A DNA stretch of 64,000 nt from JANMES01 sp038329865. Its GTDB lineage: Bacteria > Planctomycetota > Phycisphaerae > Tepidisphaerales > Tepidisphaeraceae. The DNA is taken from positions 62,001-126,000 of the forward strand of contig JBBQNK010000004.1 in the NCBI GenBank assembly GCA_038329865.1, in the 5' to 3' direction. How positions within the stretch are numbered: the first letter of the stretch is position 1; each line of letters opens with the position of its first letter. A program made the position numbers and the translations under genes. Under the pieces are notes generated by a model that saw only the letters and a program-made list of their open reading frames with translations, did not search any database and was not told the origin of the DNA. Below, piece after piece: positions 8,271 through 16,481 of this stretch.

Positions 8271-9908
8271 ATGGCGCGCTTTCGAATTGACACCCTCGCC
8301 GATCTTGCACGCCAAATGGCGTTTACGCCGCATTCGACCAGGGCATCGCAGCTACAGGCGGCGGAAGAACTTCTTTACTCGCTCGACCCGCTTAAGGCTT
8401 ATCCGATCGAGTACATCGTCTTCCGTATCACCGGCTACCACCCCAAAGGCATCGATCAAAACCTGCTGGCCGGCTTGGCGCTGCAGCACGATCTGGGGCA
8501 GTTGATTGAGACCGTTTCTGATTCGCTCGACCTTCGCGTCGATGCGACGCCGGAACCCGTCCTGCAGATCGACGACGTGTGCGAGCGGTTCAACGTTACC
8601 AGCAAAACGATCCAGCGATGGCGCCGGCGCGGCCTGGTCGCGCGGCGGTTCATCTGTGCCGACGGCAAACGCCGCGTGGGCTTTTTGCTCAGCGGCGTGG
8701 AACGATTTTTATCGACGCACACCGAGCAGGTCAGCCGCGGGGCGAATTTTTCGCAGGTGTCATCTGAAGAGCGCGACGAAATCCTCCGCCGCGCGCGCCG
8801 CATGAGCGGGCAGTGCGGGTGCTGCGAATTGGAAATCTCCCGCCGCGTGGCCCGCAAGGTAAACCGCTCGCCGCTGACGGTTCAGCATTTAGTAAAGAAG
8901 CACGACGCGGAAAATCCTGCGCGGGCGATCTTCACCCGTGCCGGCGTGCCGATTACCGACGACGAGCGCGGCACGATCGTTCGCGGCTACCGTCGCGGCG
9001 TTGGGATGCGTGCGATCGCCCGCAAACTTTGCCGGCCGACAATTGCGGTCTACCGCGTGGTGATCGACGAGCGAATCGAAAAACTCTCCCGCCGCAAGAC
9101 GAAATTCATCGACGACACGCTCTATCATGACGACGACGCGGAAAACGTGATCAACCAGATCGTCGCGCAGCAGCCGCTGGCTGGGGATTTCGATCGCGAG
9201 ACTGCCCGCGTGCCGCGCGACCTGCCGCCGTACCTGGCTGAGCTGTACCGCACGCCGCTGCTTTCCGCGGCGAAGGAGCGGGCGCTGTTTCTCAAGTTCA
9301 ACTTCCACAAGCGGCAGTTCGTGACCGCCCGCCGAAAGCTCGAACCGCACCTGGTACGGGCCGGCGATTTGAATCGGTTGGAAGCGTTTCTGCATAAGGC
9401 GACCGATACGAAAAATGCGATCGTTCGCGCGAATTTGCGGCTGGTAGTGAGTGTCGCCCGCAAGCACCTGCGGCCGGGCCTTTCGCTGATGGAACTCGTC
9501 TCCGACGGTAACATCACGCTGCTCCGCGCGGTCGAAAGTTTCGATATTCACCGCGGCTTCCGCTTCAGCACGTACGCGTCGTTGGCGCTGATGAAAGGTT
9601 TCGCACGAAGCGTCCCGCTCATGCTCACCGGCCGGGCCGTTCAACCGGCGGCGGGGCGATCGCTACCGGACGTGGCGGACCCACGCGTGACTTCGGACTC
9701 CAATCGCCTGGCCGACCGCGATCATCTCCGCAAGCTCCTGGCGGTGCTCGACGAACACGAACGCGAAATCCTGCTCGCGCATTACGGCCTGAGCGAAGCG
9801 GCCGACCCGCTTGCCCGCCGGCTCGGGTTGTCGCCGCGAAAAGTGAAGCAGATTCAGCAGAAGGCGATCGACAAGATCCGCGCCGCGATGAACATCGACG
9901 CGGCGTGA
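8271..9908 (+). CDS. Sigma-70 family factor with N-terminal HTH domain
   Basis: This 545-residue protein has a sigma-70 core at the C terminus. Region 2 starts near residue 382 (IVRANLRLVVSVARKH, then SLMELVSDGNITLLRAVESF and FRFSTYASLALMKGF). Region 4 is near 490-540 (LDEHEREILLAHYGLSE, LGLSPRKVKQIQQKAIDKIR). Upstream is an excisionase/MerR-type helix-turn-helix (DVCERFNVTSKTIQRWRRRG at about 101-120) and a second recombinase-like HTH (GYRRGVGMRAIARKLCRPTI). Start 8271 avoids residues read from the class A repeat. Such HTH-fused sigma factors recur in planctomycetes. The promoter it reads is unknown. Confidence 0.85.
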   Translation: MARFRIDTLADLARQMAFTPHSTRASQLQAAEELLYSLDPLKAYPIEYIVFRITGYHPKGIDQNLLAGLALQHDLGQLIETVSDSLDLRVDATPEPVLQIDDVCERFNVTSKTIQRWRRRGLVARRFICADGKRRVGFLLSGVERFLSTHTEQVSRGANFSQVSSEERDEILRRARRMSGQCGCCELEISRRVARKVNRSPLTVQHLVKKHDAENPARAIFTRAGVPITDDERGTIVRGYRRGVGMRAIARKLCRPTIAVYRVVIDERIEKLSRRKTKFIDDTLYHDDDAENVINQIVAQQPLAGDFDRETARVPRDLPPYLAELYRTPLLSAAKERALFLKFNFHKRQFVTARRKLEPHLVRAGDLNRLEAFLHKATDTKNAIVRANLRLVVSVARKHLRPGLSLMELVSDGNITLLRAVESFDIHRGFRFSTYASLALMKGFARSVPLMLTGRAVQPAAGRSLPDVADPRVTSDSNRLADRDHLRKLLAVLDEHEREILLAHYGLSEAADPLARRLGLSPRKVKQIQQKAIDKIRAAMNIDAA

Positions 9909-9945
9909 CGCATCCCTTTCAATCCCTACGAAATGTTTTTTTTCT

Positions 9946-10076
9946 TCGGTAGCACAGACATTCCTGTCTGTGACGAAGCGAGGTACTCCTCGATTCGTAC
10001 GCTTCGGGCGGTAATGCATTCACGGGTGGATGAGTACATCCGCCCGTCACAGACAGGAATGTCTGTGCCACCGAAA
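9946..10076. repeat. Palindromic element, class A (copy 3)
   Basis: The best-preserved copy: CTTCGGTAGCACAGACATTC then CTGTCTGTGACGAAGCGAGG, with the closing arm CCGTCACAGACAGGAATGTC ending in TGTGCCACCGAA. It lies between the sigma factor and the oxidoreductase and is followed by A7. A half copy of the GCGGGCTTCAGCCCGC family follows at about 10107-10123. Confidence 0.9.
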
Positions 10077-10204
10077 AAAAATTCCCAGCATCACTTCGAT
10101 TCCACACGGGCTGAAGCCCGCATGCCATTCCACCCCTCCGACCACGTGCGTCGGAAAAACTTCTGAGTACACTACCGCCAGAAATTTAAAACGAGGAAAC
10201 CTCA

Positions 10205-11287
10205 GTGAACCCCATTCGTTTCGGCATTGTCGGTTGCGGCGTGATTGCTCCCACCCACGCGGGCGCGATCGCGCAAATTCCGGACGCAGAACTCGTCGCC
10301 GTTGCAGACGTGGTGCCCGAGAAGGCTAAAGAGCTCGCGACAAAGTTCAACGTCGCCAAGGTGTACAACGACGAAGCCTCGCTCCTACGCGACGCGGACG
10401 TGGACGTCGCGATTTTCTGCACGCCCTCCGGCCTGCACGGCGAAGGGGCCGAGCGGGCGCTGCGGGCGGGCAAGCACGTCGTCGTGGAAAAACCAATGGA
10501 AGTGTCGCTGGCTGCGTGCGATCGAATCATCGCGGCGCAGAAGGAGACGAAAAAACTCTTCACTGTTATCAGCCAGCACCGGTTTGATGCGGCCACCCTG
10601 ATCGTGAAAGACGCGATCGACAGCGGCAAGCTCGGCAAGATCATCCTGGCCGACGCCAGCGTGAAATGGTGGCGAAAGCAGAGCTACTACGACTCCGGCG
10701 AGTGGCGCGGCACGTGGAAATACGACGGCGGCGGCGCGCTGATGAACCAGGGCGTGCACACGGTCGATCTGCTGCAATGGCTCGTCGGCGGGGTGAGCAC
10801 GATCTTCGCCCACACGCGAACGGCCGGTCACGAGCGCATCGAAGTCGAAGACATCGCGGTGGCGGCGCTGACGTTCCGTAACGGCGCCGTCGGCACGCTG
10901 ACGGCCAGCACCGCCGCGTTCGACGGGCTGCCCGTGCGCATCGACATCTTCGGCACCGAGGGCTCGGTCGTGCTGGAAGGCGATCGCGTGAAAATGTTGA
11001 AGCTCAAAAACGGCGAGCCCTTCGCCGGCGAGCCTGCCGCGGCGCACGCGGTATCCGTCGCCAAAGGCGGCACGGCGTCGGTAAAGGACGAAACCGTCAC
11101 CCGCACGGCAGCGTCGGATCCTGGCGCGGTCTGGGGAGATTCGCACGGCGCGCAACTCCGCGATTTTATCCGCGCCATCCGCGAAAACGGCACGCCGGTG
11201 ATCGATGCGGTCGCGGGGCGAAAGCCGCTCGAGATTATCCTGGGCGTGTACGAATCGAGCCGGAGCGGGAAGCTGGTGACGCTGTAA
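10205..11287 (+). CDS. Gfo/Idh/MocA family oxidoreductase
   Basis: This 360-residue NAD(P)-dependent sugar or cyclitol dehydrogenase has an N-terminal Rossmann fold (IRFGIVGCGVIAPTHAGAIA) and the family EKP motif in HVVVEKPMEVSLAACD, whose lysine takes part in catalysis. A mid-protein segment GGGALMNQGVHTVDLLQWLV is the usual substrate-side signature. A ribosome site (ACGAGGAAA) lies 7-8 nt before the ATG. The substrate cannot be told from sequence. The gene stands alone between two palindromic regions. Confidence 0.9.
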   Translation: MNPIRFGIVGCGVIAPTHAGAIAQIPDAELVAVADVVPEKAKELATKFNVAKVYNDEASLLRDADVDVAIFCTPSGLHGEGAERALRAGKHVVVEKPMEVSLAACDRIIAAQKETKKLFTVISQHRFDAATLIVKDAIDSGKLGKIILADASVKWWRKQSYYDSGEWRGTWKYDGGGALMNQGVHTVDLLQWLVGGVSTIFAHTRTAGHERIEVEDIAVAALTFRNGAVGTLTASTAAFDGLPVRIDIFGTEGSVVLEGDRVKMLKLKNGEPFAGEPAAAHAVSVAKGGTASVKDETVTRTAASDPGAVWGDSHGAQLRDFIRAIRENGTPVIDAVAGRKPLEIILGVYESSRSGKLVTL

Positions 11288-11292
11288 GCGCA

Positions 11293-11363
11293 AACCGGTC
11301 GCCCCGCTTCAGCGGGTCGTTTCTCATTGAATGCAGCGACCCGCTGAAGCGGGGCGACCGGTT
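11293..11363. repeat. Perfect 27-bp palindrome, class F
   Basis: The arms AACCGGTCGCCCCGCTTCAG CGGGTCG (11293-11319) and its exact reverse complement (11337-11363) enclose a 17-nt loop. It begins just after the oxidoreductase stop and may act as its terminator, although no T-run follows. A decayed relative is at 17471-17537. Confidence 0.9.
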
Positions 11364-11514
11364 CATCCAACTAGCGGGTTGAAACTCTCATATCGCGCCT
11401 CGATCAGAAATTTCTCCGGGACTCGCGTCCCCACCCGATAACCTCGCAAATCATCCTAAGCCTGCCCGGTTTTCAACCGATAGCATGAAGGATCAGACGT
11501 TTTAGGAGACTTCC

Positions 11515-11988
11515 ATGCCAGGCATTCAGATCGGACAACTGCTCATCGAACAGGGCTGCCTCACTCACGAGCAGGTGGACCACATTCTCAAGGTGCAGAA
11601 GACCTCCAGCCGCCCATTCGGGGACTTGGCGGAGCGATTGTATGGCATTAATCCTAAAGCCATTGAAGACGCCTGGGTGGAGCAGTACGTGCGTACCGTC
11701 GGCGTGGTCGATCTCAGCGAGCAGACGGTGGAAACCGACTGCCTGCGGCTTTTAAATCGTCGCCAGGCGTGGCAGTTTCATACGCTGCCGGTGAATCGGC
11801 AGGACACCGATCTGCACGCGGCCACCAGCGCGGAAAACCTCGTTCGCGCCGTGAACTTTGCAGCCCGCAAGCTGGATGAGCCGGTCTATTTCCTGATCGC
11901 CGAGCGGGCGCAGCTACGGGAATTTCTCATGAAGCACTACCCGGTGCCGCAGCACGTGGCGGATTATTCGAAGAAGCTGGCGGGTTAA
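11515..11988 (+). CDS. Standalone GspE/MshE N-terminal-like protein
   Basis: This 157-residue protein resembles the N-terminal domain of type II secretion / type IV pilus ATPases: IGQLLIEQGCLTHEQVDHIL followed by RPFGDLAERLYGI, then a second alpha/beta part with HTLPVNRQDTDLHAATSAEN. No ATPase domain follows. In MshE this domain binds cyclic di-GMP, but the present motif is too diverged to claim binding. A good ribosome site (TTTTAGGAGAC) precedes the ATG. It lies 220-230 bp from both neighbours and is probably monocistronic. Confidence 0.65.
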   Translation: MPGIQIGQLLIEQGCLTHEQVDHILKVQKTSSRPFGDLAERLYGINPKAIEDAWVEQYVRTVGVVDLSEQTVETDCLRLLNRRQAWQFHTLPVNRQDTDLHAATSAENLVRAVNFAARKLDEPVYFLIAERAQLREFLMKHYPVPQHVADYSKKLAG

Positions 11989-12017
11989 AAAGTCCCTGAA
12001 CTAAAAATCGGATTTTC

Positions 12018-12044
12018 AGTGGCACGGGCGGCTCGCCCGTGTCT
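12018..12044. repeat. Half copy of class E palindrome
   Basis: GTGGCACGGGCGGCTCGCCC with GTG forms a short hairpin. It matches one arm of the complete class E element at 40628-40691. It lies between convergent genes, beside a class B copy. Confidence 0.65.
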
Positions 12045-12083
12045 TTGTTTCTTGATTCTGGAACTTTTCAATTTCAGCTATTT

Positions 12084-12162
12084 CGTCATCCTGAGGTACT
12101 CCGAAGGATCTAGCCTCCCCCGCGCAGTCGGCCAGATCCTTCGGAGTACCTCAGGATGACGG
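12084..12162. repeat. Palindromic element, class B (copy 2)
   Basis: CGTCATCCTGAGGTACTCCG, AAGGATCTAGC, a short loop, then the inverse arm ending AGTACCTCAGGATGACGG. It sits between convergent genes (11515 plus, 12206 minus), a position where a two-way terminator would be useful. Confidence 0.9.
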
Positions 12163-12205
12163 TGAGGCAAATATTGCGAGTCGGGTGACAGTGAAACGTT
12201 CTAGC

Positions 12206-13879
12206 TCACGGATCGATCGTGACGATCGTCGTTGGCGGCACCATCACTTCGGATTGCTCGTCCTCCCATACCGTTGACCATCCGAGCTTGTGCAATGATT
12301 GGCCGAACAGGCTGCCCTGTTTCGGCAGGATGGCGACGTCGGCGTCGGAGTTTTCCACCAGCGATTGACGCGAGGCCGCGTCGCCGAGGAAGGCGTCGCG
12401 CCAGAACTGCGGCGAGTGCATCTGCGTGCGGCCGTCCATGAACGTTTGGTACCGATCGCCCAACCGCCACGCGAGATATCCGCCCCAGTTGAACTCGTTG
12501 ATCATATGGCCGGTCCGCGGCGAAACGTGCGACTCCACAAACGCAGCGGCGGCGATCGGGTAATCGCCCGGCACGTTGCGATTCAGCCAAGGATCGAGCG
12601 GCGCACTCACGTTCGGAAAATTGCTAACCACCCGCAATCCCGCAATCAGCAGCACGACCGACAACGCCAGCGCCACCGGCCGACGAGCCAGTGGCCGATC
12701 CGAAAGCCGCGGCCACCACGCGGCCGCCACCGGCGCTGCGATGATCGCGAACAGCGGCGAGAACCGCCCGAGCCGCAGCAGGAAAATCACCATCCCCAAT
12801 AGCCAAAACCACTCGCCCGCGCGAATCCGGCGGCGATTTGCGACGCAGCTTGCGACGGTGAAAATCACCAGAGCGAGGGAGACTTTGCCGAACGCCCCGT
12901 CATAGAACGGCCGCATTTCGGCGATGATCGGCGTGGAGACCATCACGTCCTGAAACTGCAACTGCCCGAGCATCTTCATCGCGCCGGGCAGCATGGGCGT
13001 GGCAAGGTACGAGATCGCGCAGAGACACGCGAGCAGCGTGTAACGCTCGGAGCGACGCTTGAGTTCGATCGCGAAGGCTTCGGCGCGCGCGGGGTTCGCT
13101 TCGGTCGTCGATCTTTGCGAGAGGCTTGCATCCCGCGATTCTTCCGCGAAGGCGCAAGCGACCGGCCGCGCCATTTCACTGGGCCCACTGCTCGCGCCTT
13201 CGCGGGTAGGTGCAAACCTAACTCGCACCCGCTCCCACATCGCACCCGCCGCCAGCGCGCCGAGCCAGAGCGGGAGAAGAATCGCCGTCAGGTGCACGTT
13301 GGTCAGCAGCACGCCGATCGGCACGACGAGCCAGATCGCGCGCGATCGCTCCATCAATCGCCGGTCGCGCAAAATCAACCACGCCGCCAGCGCCAGCAGG
13401 TCGATCGCGAGCGTGGCAGGGCGGAAGCTGAGGTACGCCAGCGACCACACGCACGCCGCCGTCGTCGCGAGAATCGTGTTGAGTTCCCCGCGCCGGTCGA
13501 GCGTTCGCTGCAGCTCGCGACAGCCGGCCGCGATCAACAGCACGAACGCCGCCGACATCATCGCATGAATCGCCACCGCGCCGCGCCAGCCGGCCGTCTC
13601 CCACACGCGCAGCATGCCGAGCTCCGCCAGCCACGAGTACGGCGTCCACGGCTCGCGGATCGAGTTGAACGAAATATCATCCACGATCGGCCCGATGCCC
13701 TGCTGGCGCAGATCGCGTGCGACGCGTAAATGCCAGAAGCAGTCCGGATCGAGCGTGTCGATCAAAATCGGCTTGGCGACCGCGATCAGCACCAGCAGCG
13801 CGAGCGCGAGGCGATAGCCGATTGAATCAGATTTCTCGGTGGAAAAATTGGGAGTATTCACTGGTCTATTTTCGACCAA
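12206..13879 (-). CDS. Polytopic membrane protein, GT-C-like architecture
   Basis: This 557-residue protein has about 9-11 hydrophobic helices. The first loop carries DTLDPDCFWHLRVARDLRQQ, the acidic-site pattern typical of GT-C/PMT-like membrane glycosyltransferases. The C-terminal soluble part contains INEFNWGGYLAWRLGDRYQT followed by FMDGRTQ, a conserved signature of this poorly described bacterial family. A glycosyl-transfer role is inferred, not shown. The start appears to be TTG at 13879; a GTG at 13861 is an alternative. Around residues 225-270 a hydrophilic insert contains an inverted repeat (see 13146-13209). Confidence 0.65.
   Translation of the reverse strand: MVENRPVNTPNFSTEKSDSIGYRLALALLVLIAVAKPILIDTLDPDCFWHLRVARDLRQQGIGPIVDDISFNSIREPWTPYSWLAELGMLRVWETAGWRGAVAIHAMMSAAFVLLIAAGCRELQRTLDRRGELNTILATTAACVWSLAYLSFRPATLAIDLLALAAWLILRDRRLMERSRAIWLVVPIGVLLTNVHLTAILLPLWLGALAAGAMWERVRVRFAPTREGASSGPSEMARPVACAFAEESRDASLSQRSTTEANPARAEAFAIELKRRSERYTLLACLCAISYLATPMLPGAMKMLGQLQFQDVMVSTPIIAEMRPFYDGAFGKVSLALVIFTVASCVANRRRIRAGEWFWLLGMVIFLLRLGRFSPLFAIIAAPVAAAWWPRLSDRPLARRPVALALSVVLLIAGLRVVSNFPNVSAPLDPWLNRNVPGDYPIAAAAFVESHVSPRTGHMINEFNWGGYLAWRLGDRYQTFMDGRTQMHSPQFWRDAFLGDAASRQSLVENSDADVAILPKQGSLFGQSLHKLGWSTVWEDEQSEVMVPPTTIVTIDP
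13134..13210. repeat. Inverted repeat inside a coding region
   Basis: CCGCGAAGGCGCAAGC (about 13144-13159) and GCTCGCGCCTTCGCGG (about 13190-13205) form a stem within the membrane-protein gene. The reading frame passes through it as a hydrophilic linker between two helix groups. It looks like an in-frame intergenic-type repeat, although the arms are shorter than those of the intergenic elements. Confidence 0.5.
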
Positions 13880-13924
13880 TCCCAGCGATTTCTCCCGAAA
13901 AGGTACGCGGCAGGCGCAATCATC

Positions 13925-13965
13925 CCCACGCCGGGTCTGAGGTACGCCGAAGGCCCGGATTCCGC
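13925..13965. repeat. Half copy of class L palindrome
   Basis: CCACGCCGGGTCTGAGGTAC followed by GCCGAAGGCCCGGATTC matches the left arm of the complete element at 61471-61554. It sits in the 363-bp divergent gap between the membrane protein and DUF429 genes; a class B copy at 14095 occupies the rest, and I see no gene there. Confidence 0.65.
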
Positions 13966-14094
13966 GTGTCGAACTGATCGCGTGACCGGTTATCAGACGT
14001 GCCCTACAATCCGCGACACGGGCGCTCGTGTTGGCCTGAAACGTAACGCGCGCCGTGCGTCATCCCGAGTGGGCGACTGAAAGTCTCGCCCCGT

Positions 14095-14179
14095 GTCATC
14101 CCGAGGTACTCCGAGGGATCTCGGGACGACGAAGAGCGCTCGAAATCCCGAGATTCCTCGGAGTATCTCGGAATGACGA
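14095..14179. repeat. Palindromic element, class B variant (copy 3)
   Basis: GTCATCCCGAGGTACTCCGA, then GGGATCTCGGGACGAC, with the opposite arm CCCGAGATTCCTCGGAGTAT ending TCGGAATGAC. It differs from other copies in the CTAGC core (here CTCGGGA), so it is a sub-family. A part copy (CGTCATCCCGAGTGGGCGAC) precedes it at 14058-14078. Confidence 0.85.
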
Positions 14180-14242
14180 ACCTGACCTTACGCGTAGTCC
14201 GTTAAGAAAATGTGCCCCGCGACCGCGAGCGAAAGTAGCGTC

Positions 14243-15082
14243 ATGAAAGTCAAAACCATCATCGGCGTCGATTTCAGCGGCGCGAAACTCGCGGGCAAGA
14301 ATATCTGGCTCGCCGACGTGGAAGTGCACGACGGCCGCTCGCGGCTTCGGGAACTACACCCGCTCGAATCGCTCGCTGGTTCTGCTGAGCGCGAGATCGC
14401 GCTGGCTCACCTCGCCGATCGCATCGTGAAATCAACCGACACACTTTGGGCGATCGACTTCCCGTTCGCATTACCGATCGAGCTTGCGTGCATGGGCAAA
14501 ACCTTCGCGGAGCAGCTCGAAACGACGCGGGTGTATCTCAAAGACGCCAAAGAGTTCGGCCGATGGCTGCTCGGCGAGGCGAAAAAGCTCGGCGGTGCGA
14601 ATCACATCCGCCGGCAGACCGACGGCGAAGCCAAAACGCCGTTCGACTGCTATCACTACCGCATTATCTACCAAACCTTTCATGGCATGCGCGACGTGCT
14701 GCGTGCGATCGCGACCGACGGGCGGACGGCTGTCCTGCCGTTCCAGTACGATCGGCTGAAGCGGGCGAAGCGCGTGGTGATCGAGGCCTGCCCGAGCACC
14801 ACGCTCAAGCGACTCGGCTGGCCGCACCAGAACTACAAGCAACCGACCGGCGGCCCGCTGACGGCGAAGCGACTCGCGACGCGGAAGCGCATCTACGAAG
14901 GATTGGTGGGCCAAATCGAAATCCCGCCGTCGCTCAAACGCCTGATGGCCCGCAACCCCGGCGGTGACGCGATCGACGCGGTGCTCGCGGCCGTCGGCGC
15001 GTGGCGCGCGTGGTCGGGGGCGGATCATGCTGGCATCGCTGCGCATGCTCGCTATCCGTTGGAGGGGTACGTTTACGGATGA
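14243..15082 (+). CDS. DUF429 domain protein
   Basis: This 279-residue protein begins MKVKTIIGVDFSGAKLAGKN, the GxDxxGAK-like opening of DUF429, an RNase H-like fold. A second acidic motif is TLWAIDFPFALPIE and a late one is NPGGDAIDAVLAAVGAW, with the expected Asp residues. The spread of Asp residues suggests a metal-dependent hydrolase or nuclease, but function is unknown for the family. The ATG at 14243 is chosen so that the protein begins at the conserved first strand; an in-frame codon at 14210 would add 11 unrelated residues. Confidence 0.8.
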   Translation: MKVKTIIGVDFSGAKLAGKNIWLADVEVHDGRSRLRELHPLESLAGSAEREIALAHLADRIVKSTDTLWAIDFPFALPIELACMGKTFAEQLETTRVYLKDAKEFGRWLLGEAKKLGGANHIRRQTDGEAKTPFDCYHYRIIYQTFHGMRDVLRAIATDGRTAVLPFQYDRLKRAKRVVIEACPSTTLKRLGWPHQNYKQPTGGPLTAKRLATRKRIYEGLVGQIEIPPSLKRLMARNPGGDAIDAVLAAVGAWRAWSGADHAGIAAHARYPLEGYVYG

Positions 15083-15089
15083 AGAAAGA

Positions 15090-15261
15090 GATTTACCACA
15101 GAGGCACAGAGGTGACACAGTGATGCACAGAGACGTTCTCGCCACTTCATGCAATTCCGCCTGCTGAGCTCAATCAAAATAGAGCTGGATGACCACGATG
15201 CCCTCGAATTTTGAGCACGACTCTGTGCTCTCCGTGCCTCTCTGTGCCTCTGTGGTAAATC
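15090..15261. repeat. Palindromic element, class C (copy 1)
   Basis: The left arm GATTTACCACAGAGGCACAG AGG and right arm CCTCTCTGTGCCTCTGTGGT AAATC flank about 110 bp of unique sequence. This 'cacagaggcacagagg' palindrome type is widespread in bacteria. Other copies here are at 41475 and 49915. Confidence 0.88.
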
Positions 15262-15335
15262 TCCCCGTCTTTTTCCCCGCCTTCCCGAACCCAGCCAATC
15301 CCGCTACATTACCGCTCACCTGAAGGAGTTTTCGC

Positions 15336-15764
15336 ATGGCCCAAATTTCTGATTTTCCCGCTCGTGGCCGAATCACCGCCGCCGAGGCGGGCAAGGTGAC
15401 GTTTCAACCGGCGGGGACGAACTACGAGCATCACATGCAAGTGCCGGCCGACTTCGGCGCACCGGTGGGGTCGCTGGTCGATGGGCTGATCCGCGTGAAT
15501 GCGCGAAAGGTCTACTCCGTGCCGAGCGGCGGGAATTTCGTCGCGCCGATCTTCGGGCCGCCCAAGATTATCCAGGGGCGCGTGAAATTCGCGGACGCGA
15601 AGCAGCTGGTCGTTCAGGCCGGCGTGCCGATCGTGGTGGAACTGCCCGGCGATGATAACGCGATGGACCTGCACAGCGGCGGCATCGCCGTTGGAACGCT
15701 GGTGAATGTGGTCGCGCTGCCGGGGGCGAAGTTTGAGTTACTGGGCGCGGCGGTGGGGAAGTAG
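15336..15764 (+). CDS. Conserved-looking hypothetical protein
   Basis: This 142-residue soluble protein is preceded by a good ribosome site (TGAAGGAGTTT). It has no signal peptide or membrane helix. It is rich in Gly, Val and Ala with alternating hydrophobic strands (KIIQGRVKFADAKQLVVQAG; VPIVVELPGDDNAMDLHSGG), which suggests a small beta-rich fold. I do not recognise the family. It faces a small minus-strand membrane-protein gene only 18 bp away. Confidence 0.7.
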   Translation: MAQISDFPARGRITAAEAGKVTFQPAGTNYEHHMQVPADFGAPVGSLVDGLIRVNARKVYSVPSGGNFVAPIFGPPKIIQGRVKFADAKQLVVQAGVPIVVELPGDDNAMDLHSGGIAVGTLVNVVALPGAKFELLGAAVGK

Positions 15765-15782
15765 CTCAGGCCGAAACGCCGA

Positions 15783-15998
15783 TCAGCAGTCCGCCAATTC
15801 CTCGCGGTGCCGGCAGAGCCACCAGACGATCATGAAGCAGGCGACCGCCTCCGCCACTTGAACTCCGGCGGCCGGCCACTGGGCGGCGAGACATTCATTC
15901 CATGCCATAAACAGCAGAAACAATCCGCCCCCACAGGCCGCAGTGATCAGGCTTAGGATGATCAGCGTCAGGCCGTGGGACAATAGACGATCGGACAT
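15783..15998 (-). CDS. Small two-helix membrane protein
   Basis: This 71-residue protein has two hydrophobic helices (LTLIILSLITAACGGGLFLL and VAEAVACFMIVWWLC) and a charged tail RHREELADC. AAAGAGG lies 8 nt before the ATG at 15998; an in-frame GTG at 16007 would overlap that ribosome site and is not favoured. The family is not recognised. The gene is convergent with 15336-15764. Confidence 0.55.
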   Translation of the reverse strand: MSDRLLSHGLTLIILSLITAACGGGLFLLFMAWNECLAAQWPAAGVQVAEAVACFMIVWWLCRHREELADC

Positions 15999-15999
15999 G

Positions 16000-16281
16000 A
16001 ACAGCACCTCTTTAAACGACTAGGTTTCGATCTTCATTTCATCGGACCGACTGGAAGCCAGACAACACATTTTCGGACGGGCTGGAGATTACCCATTTCC
16101 ACAAAGGCCTGATTTTCTCAAAATAACCGATGTATTAATGCTACTGATCACTAACAAAAAATGTAAAAAGGGACGATATTTGGCTTGATCGGGCACGCTC
16201 AGTTCTCGATACTTTTCGGTGGCCAACGGGCGGTGATTTTCACCCGGCCGTCGGGTTGGTAGAGTAGTCAATCAAGCATTC
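16000..16281. other. Gene-free, AT-richer intergenic stretch
   Basis: This is the first part of the 483-bp gap between the small membrane protein and the pseudouridine synthase. It is visibly richer in A+T than its surroundings near 16110-16180. One 60-codon frame on the minus strand (16089-16271) lacks a ribosome site and any recognisable motif. Two hairpins follow at 16283 and 16354. No RNA gene was recognised. Confidence 0.5.
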
Positions 16282-16282
16282 G

Positions 16283-16320
16283 AGGGCCCTGGCGTTGAAC
16301 GTGGGTGACGCCGGGGCCCT
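16283..16320. repeat. Short hairpin AGGGCCC...GGGCCCT
   Basis: AGGGCCCTGGCGT and ACGCCGGGGCCCT form a stem of about 12 bp with a loop of about 12 nt, followed by TTGCTTT. It may be a terminator-like structure; no gene ends just upstream on the plus strand. Confidence 0.5.
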
Positions 16321-16353
16321 TTGCTTTGCGCGGCAAAGGGGTGAGTCGCGAGG

Positions 16354-16425
16354 GACCGTGCGAAACCGCAAGCGCCCGGGCCGGCGTGGTTACGGTGGCC
16401 CGGGTGCTTGCGGTTTCGCACCGTC
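16354..16425. repeat. Long palindrome upstream of pseudouridine synthase
   Basis: GACCGTGCGAAACCGCAAGC followed by GCCCGGGCC pairs with GGCCCGGGTGCTTGCGGTTT CGCACCGTC, with two mismatches over 29 bp and a 14-nt loop. No second copy is seen in the window, so it may be another single-copy member of the palindrome set. Confidence 0.8.
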
Positions 16426-16468
16426 ATTCCGGGAACTCGCTGAACCGAGCGCACCACGCCAAATCCGC

Positions 16469-16474
16469 TATCAT
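16469..16474 (+). promoter_or_regulatory. Putative -10 box, leaderless geometry (RluA-type gene)
   Basis: TATCAT ends 7 nt before the ATG at 16482 and no Shine-Dalgarno is present. The start of transcription would fall at or next to the start codon. No good -35 is visible. Confidence 0.4.
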
Positions 16475-16481
16475 CGGCCGC

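Noticed and set aside
16089..16271. 60-codon minus-strand frame in the gap before the pseudouridine synthase
   Set aside because: No ribosome site, no recognisable motif and composition unlike neighbouring genes.
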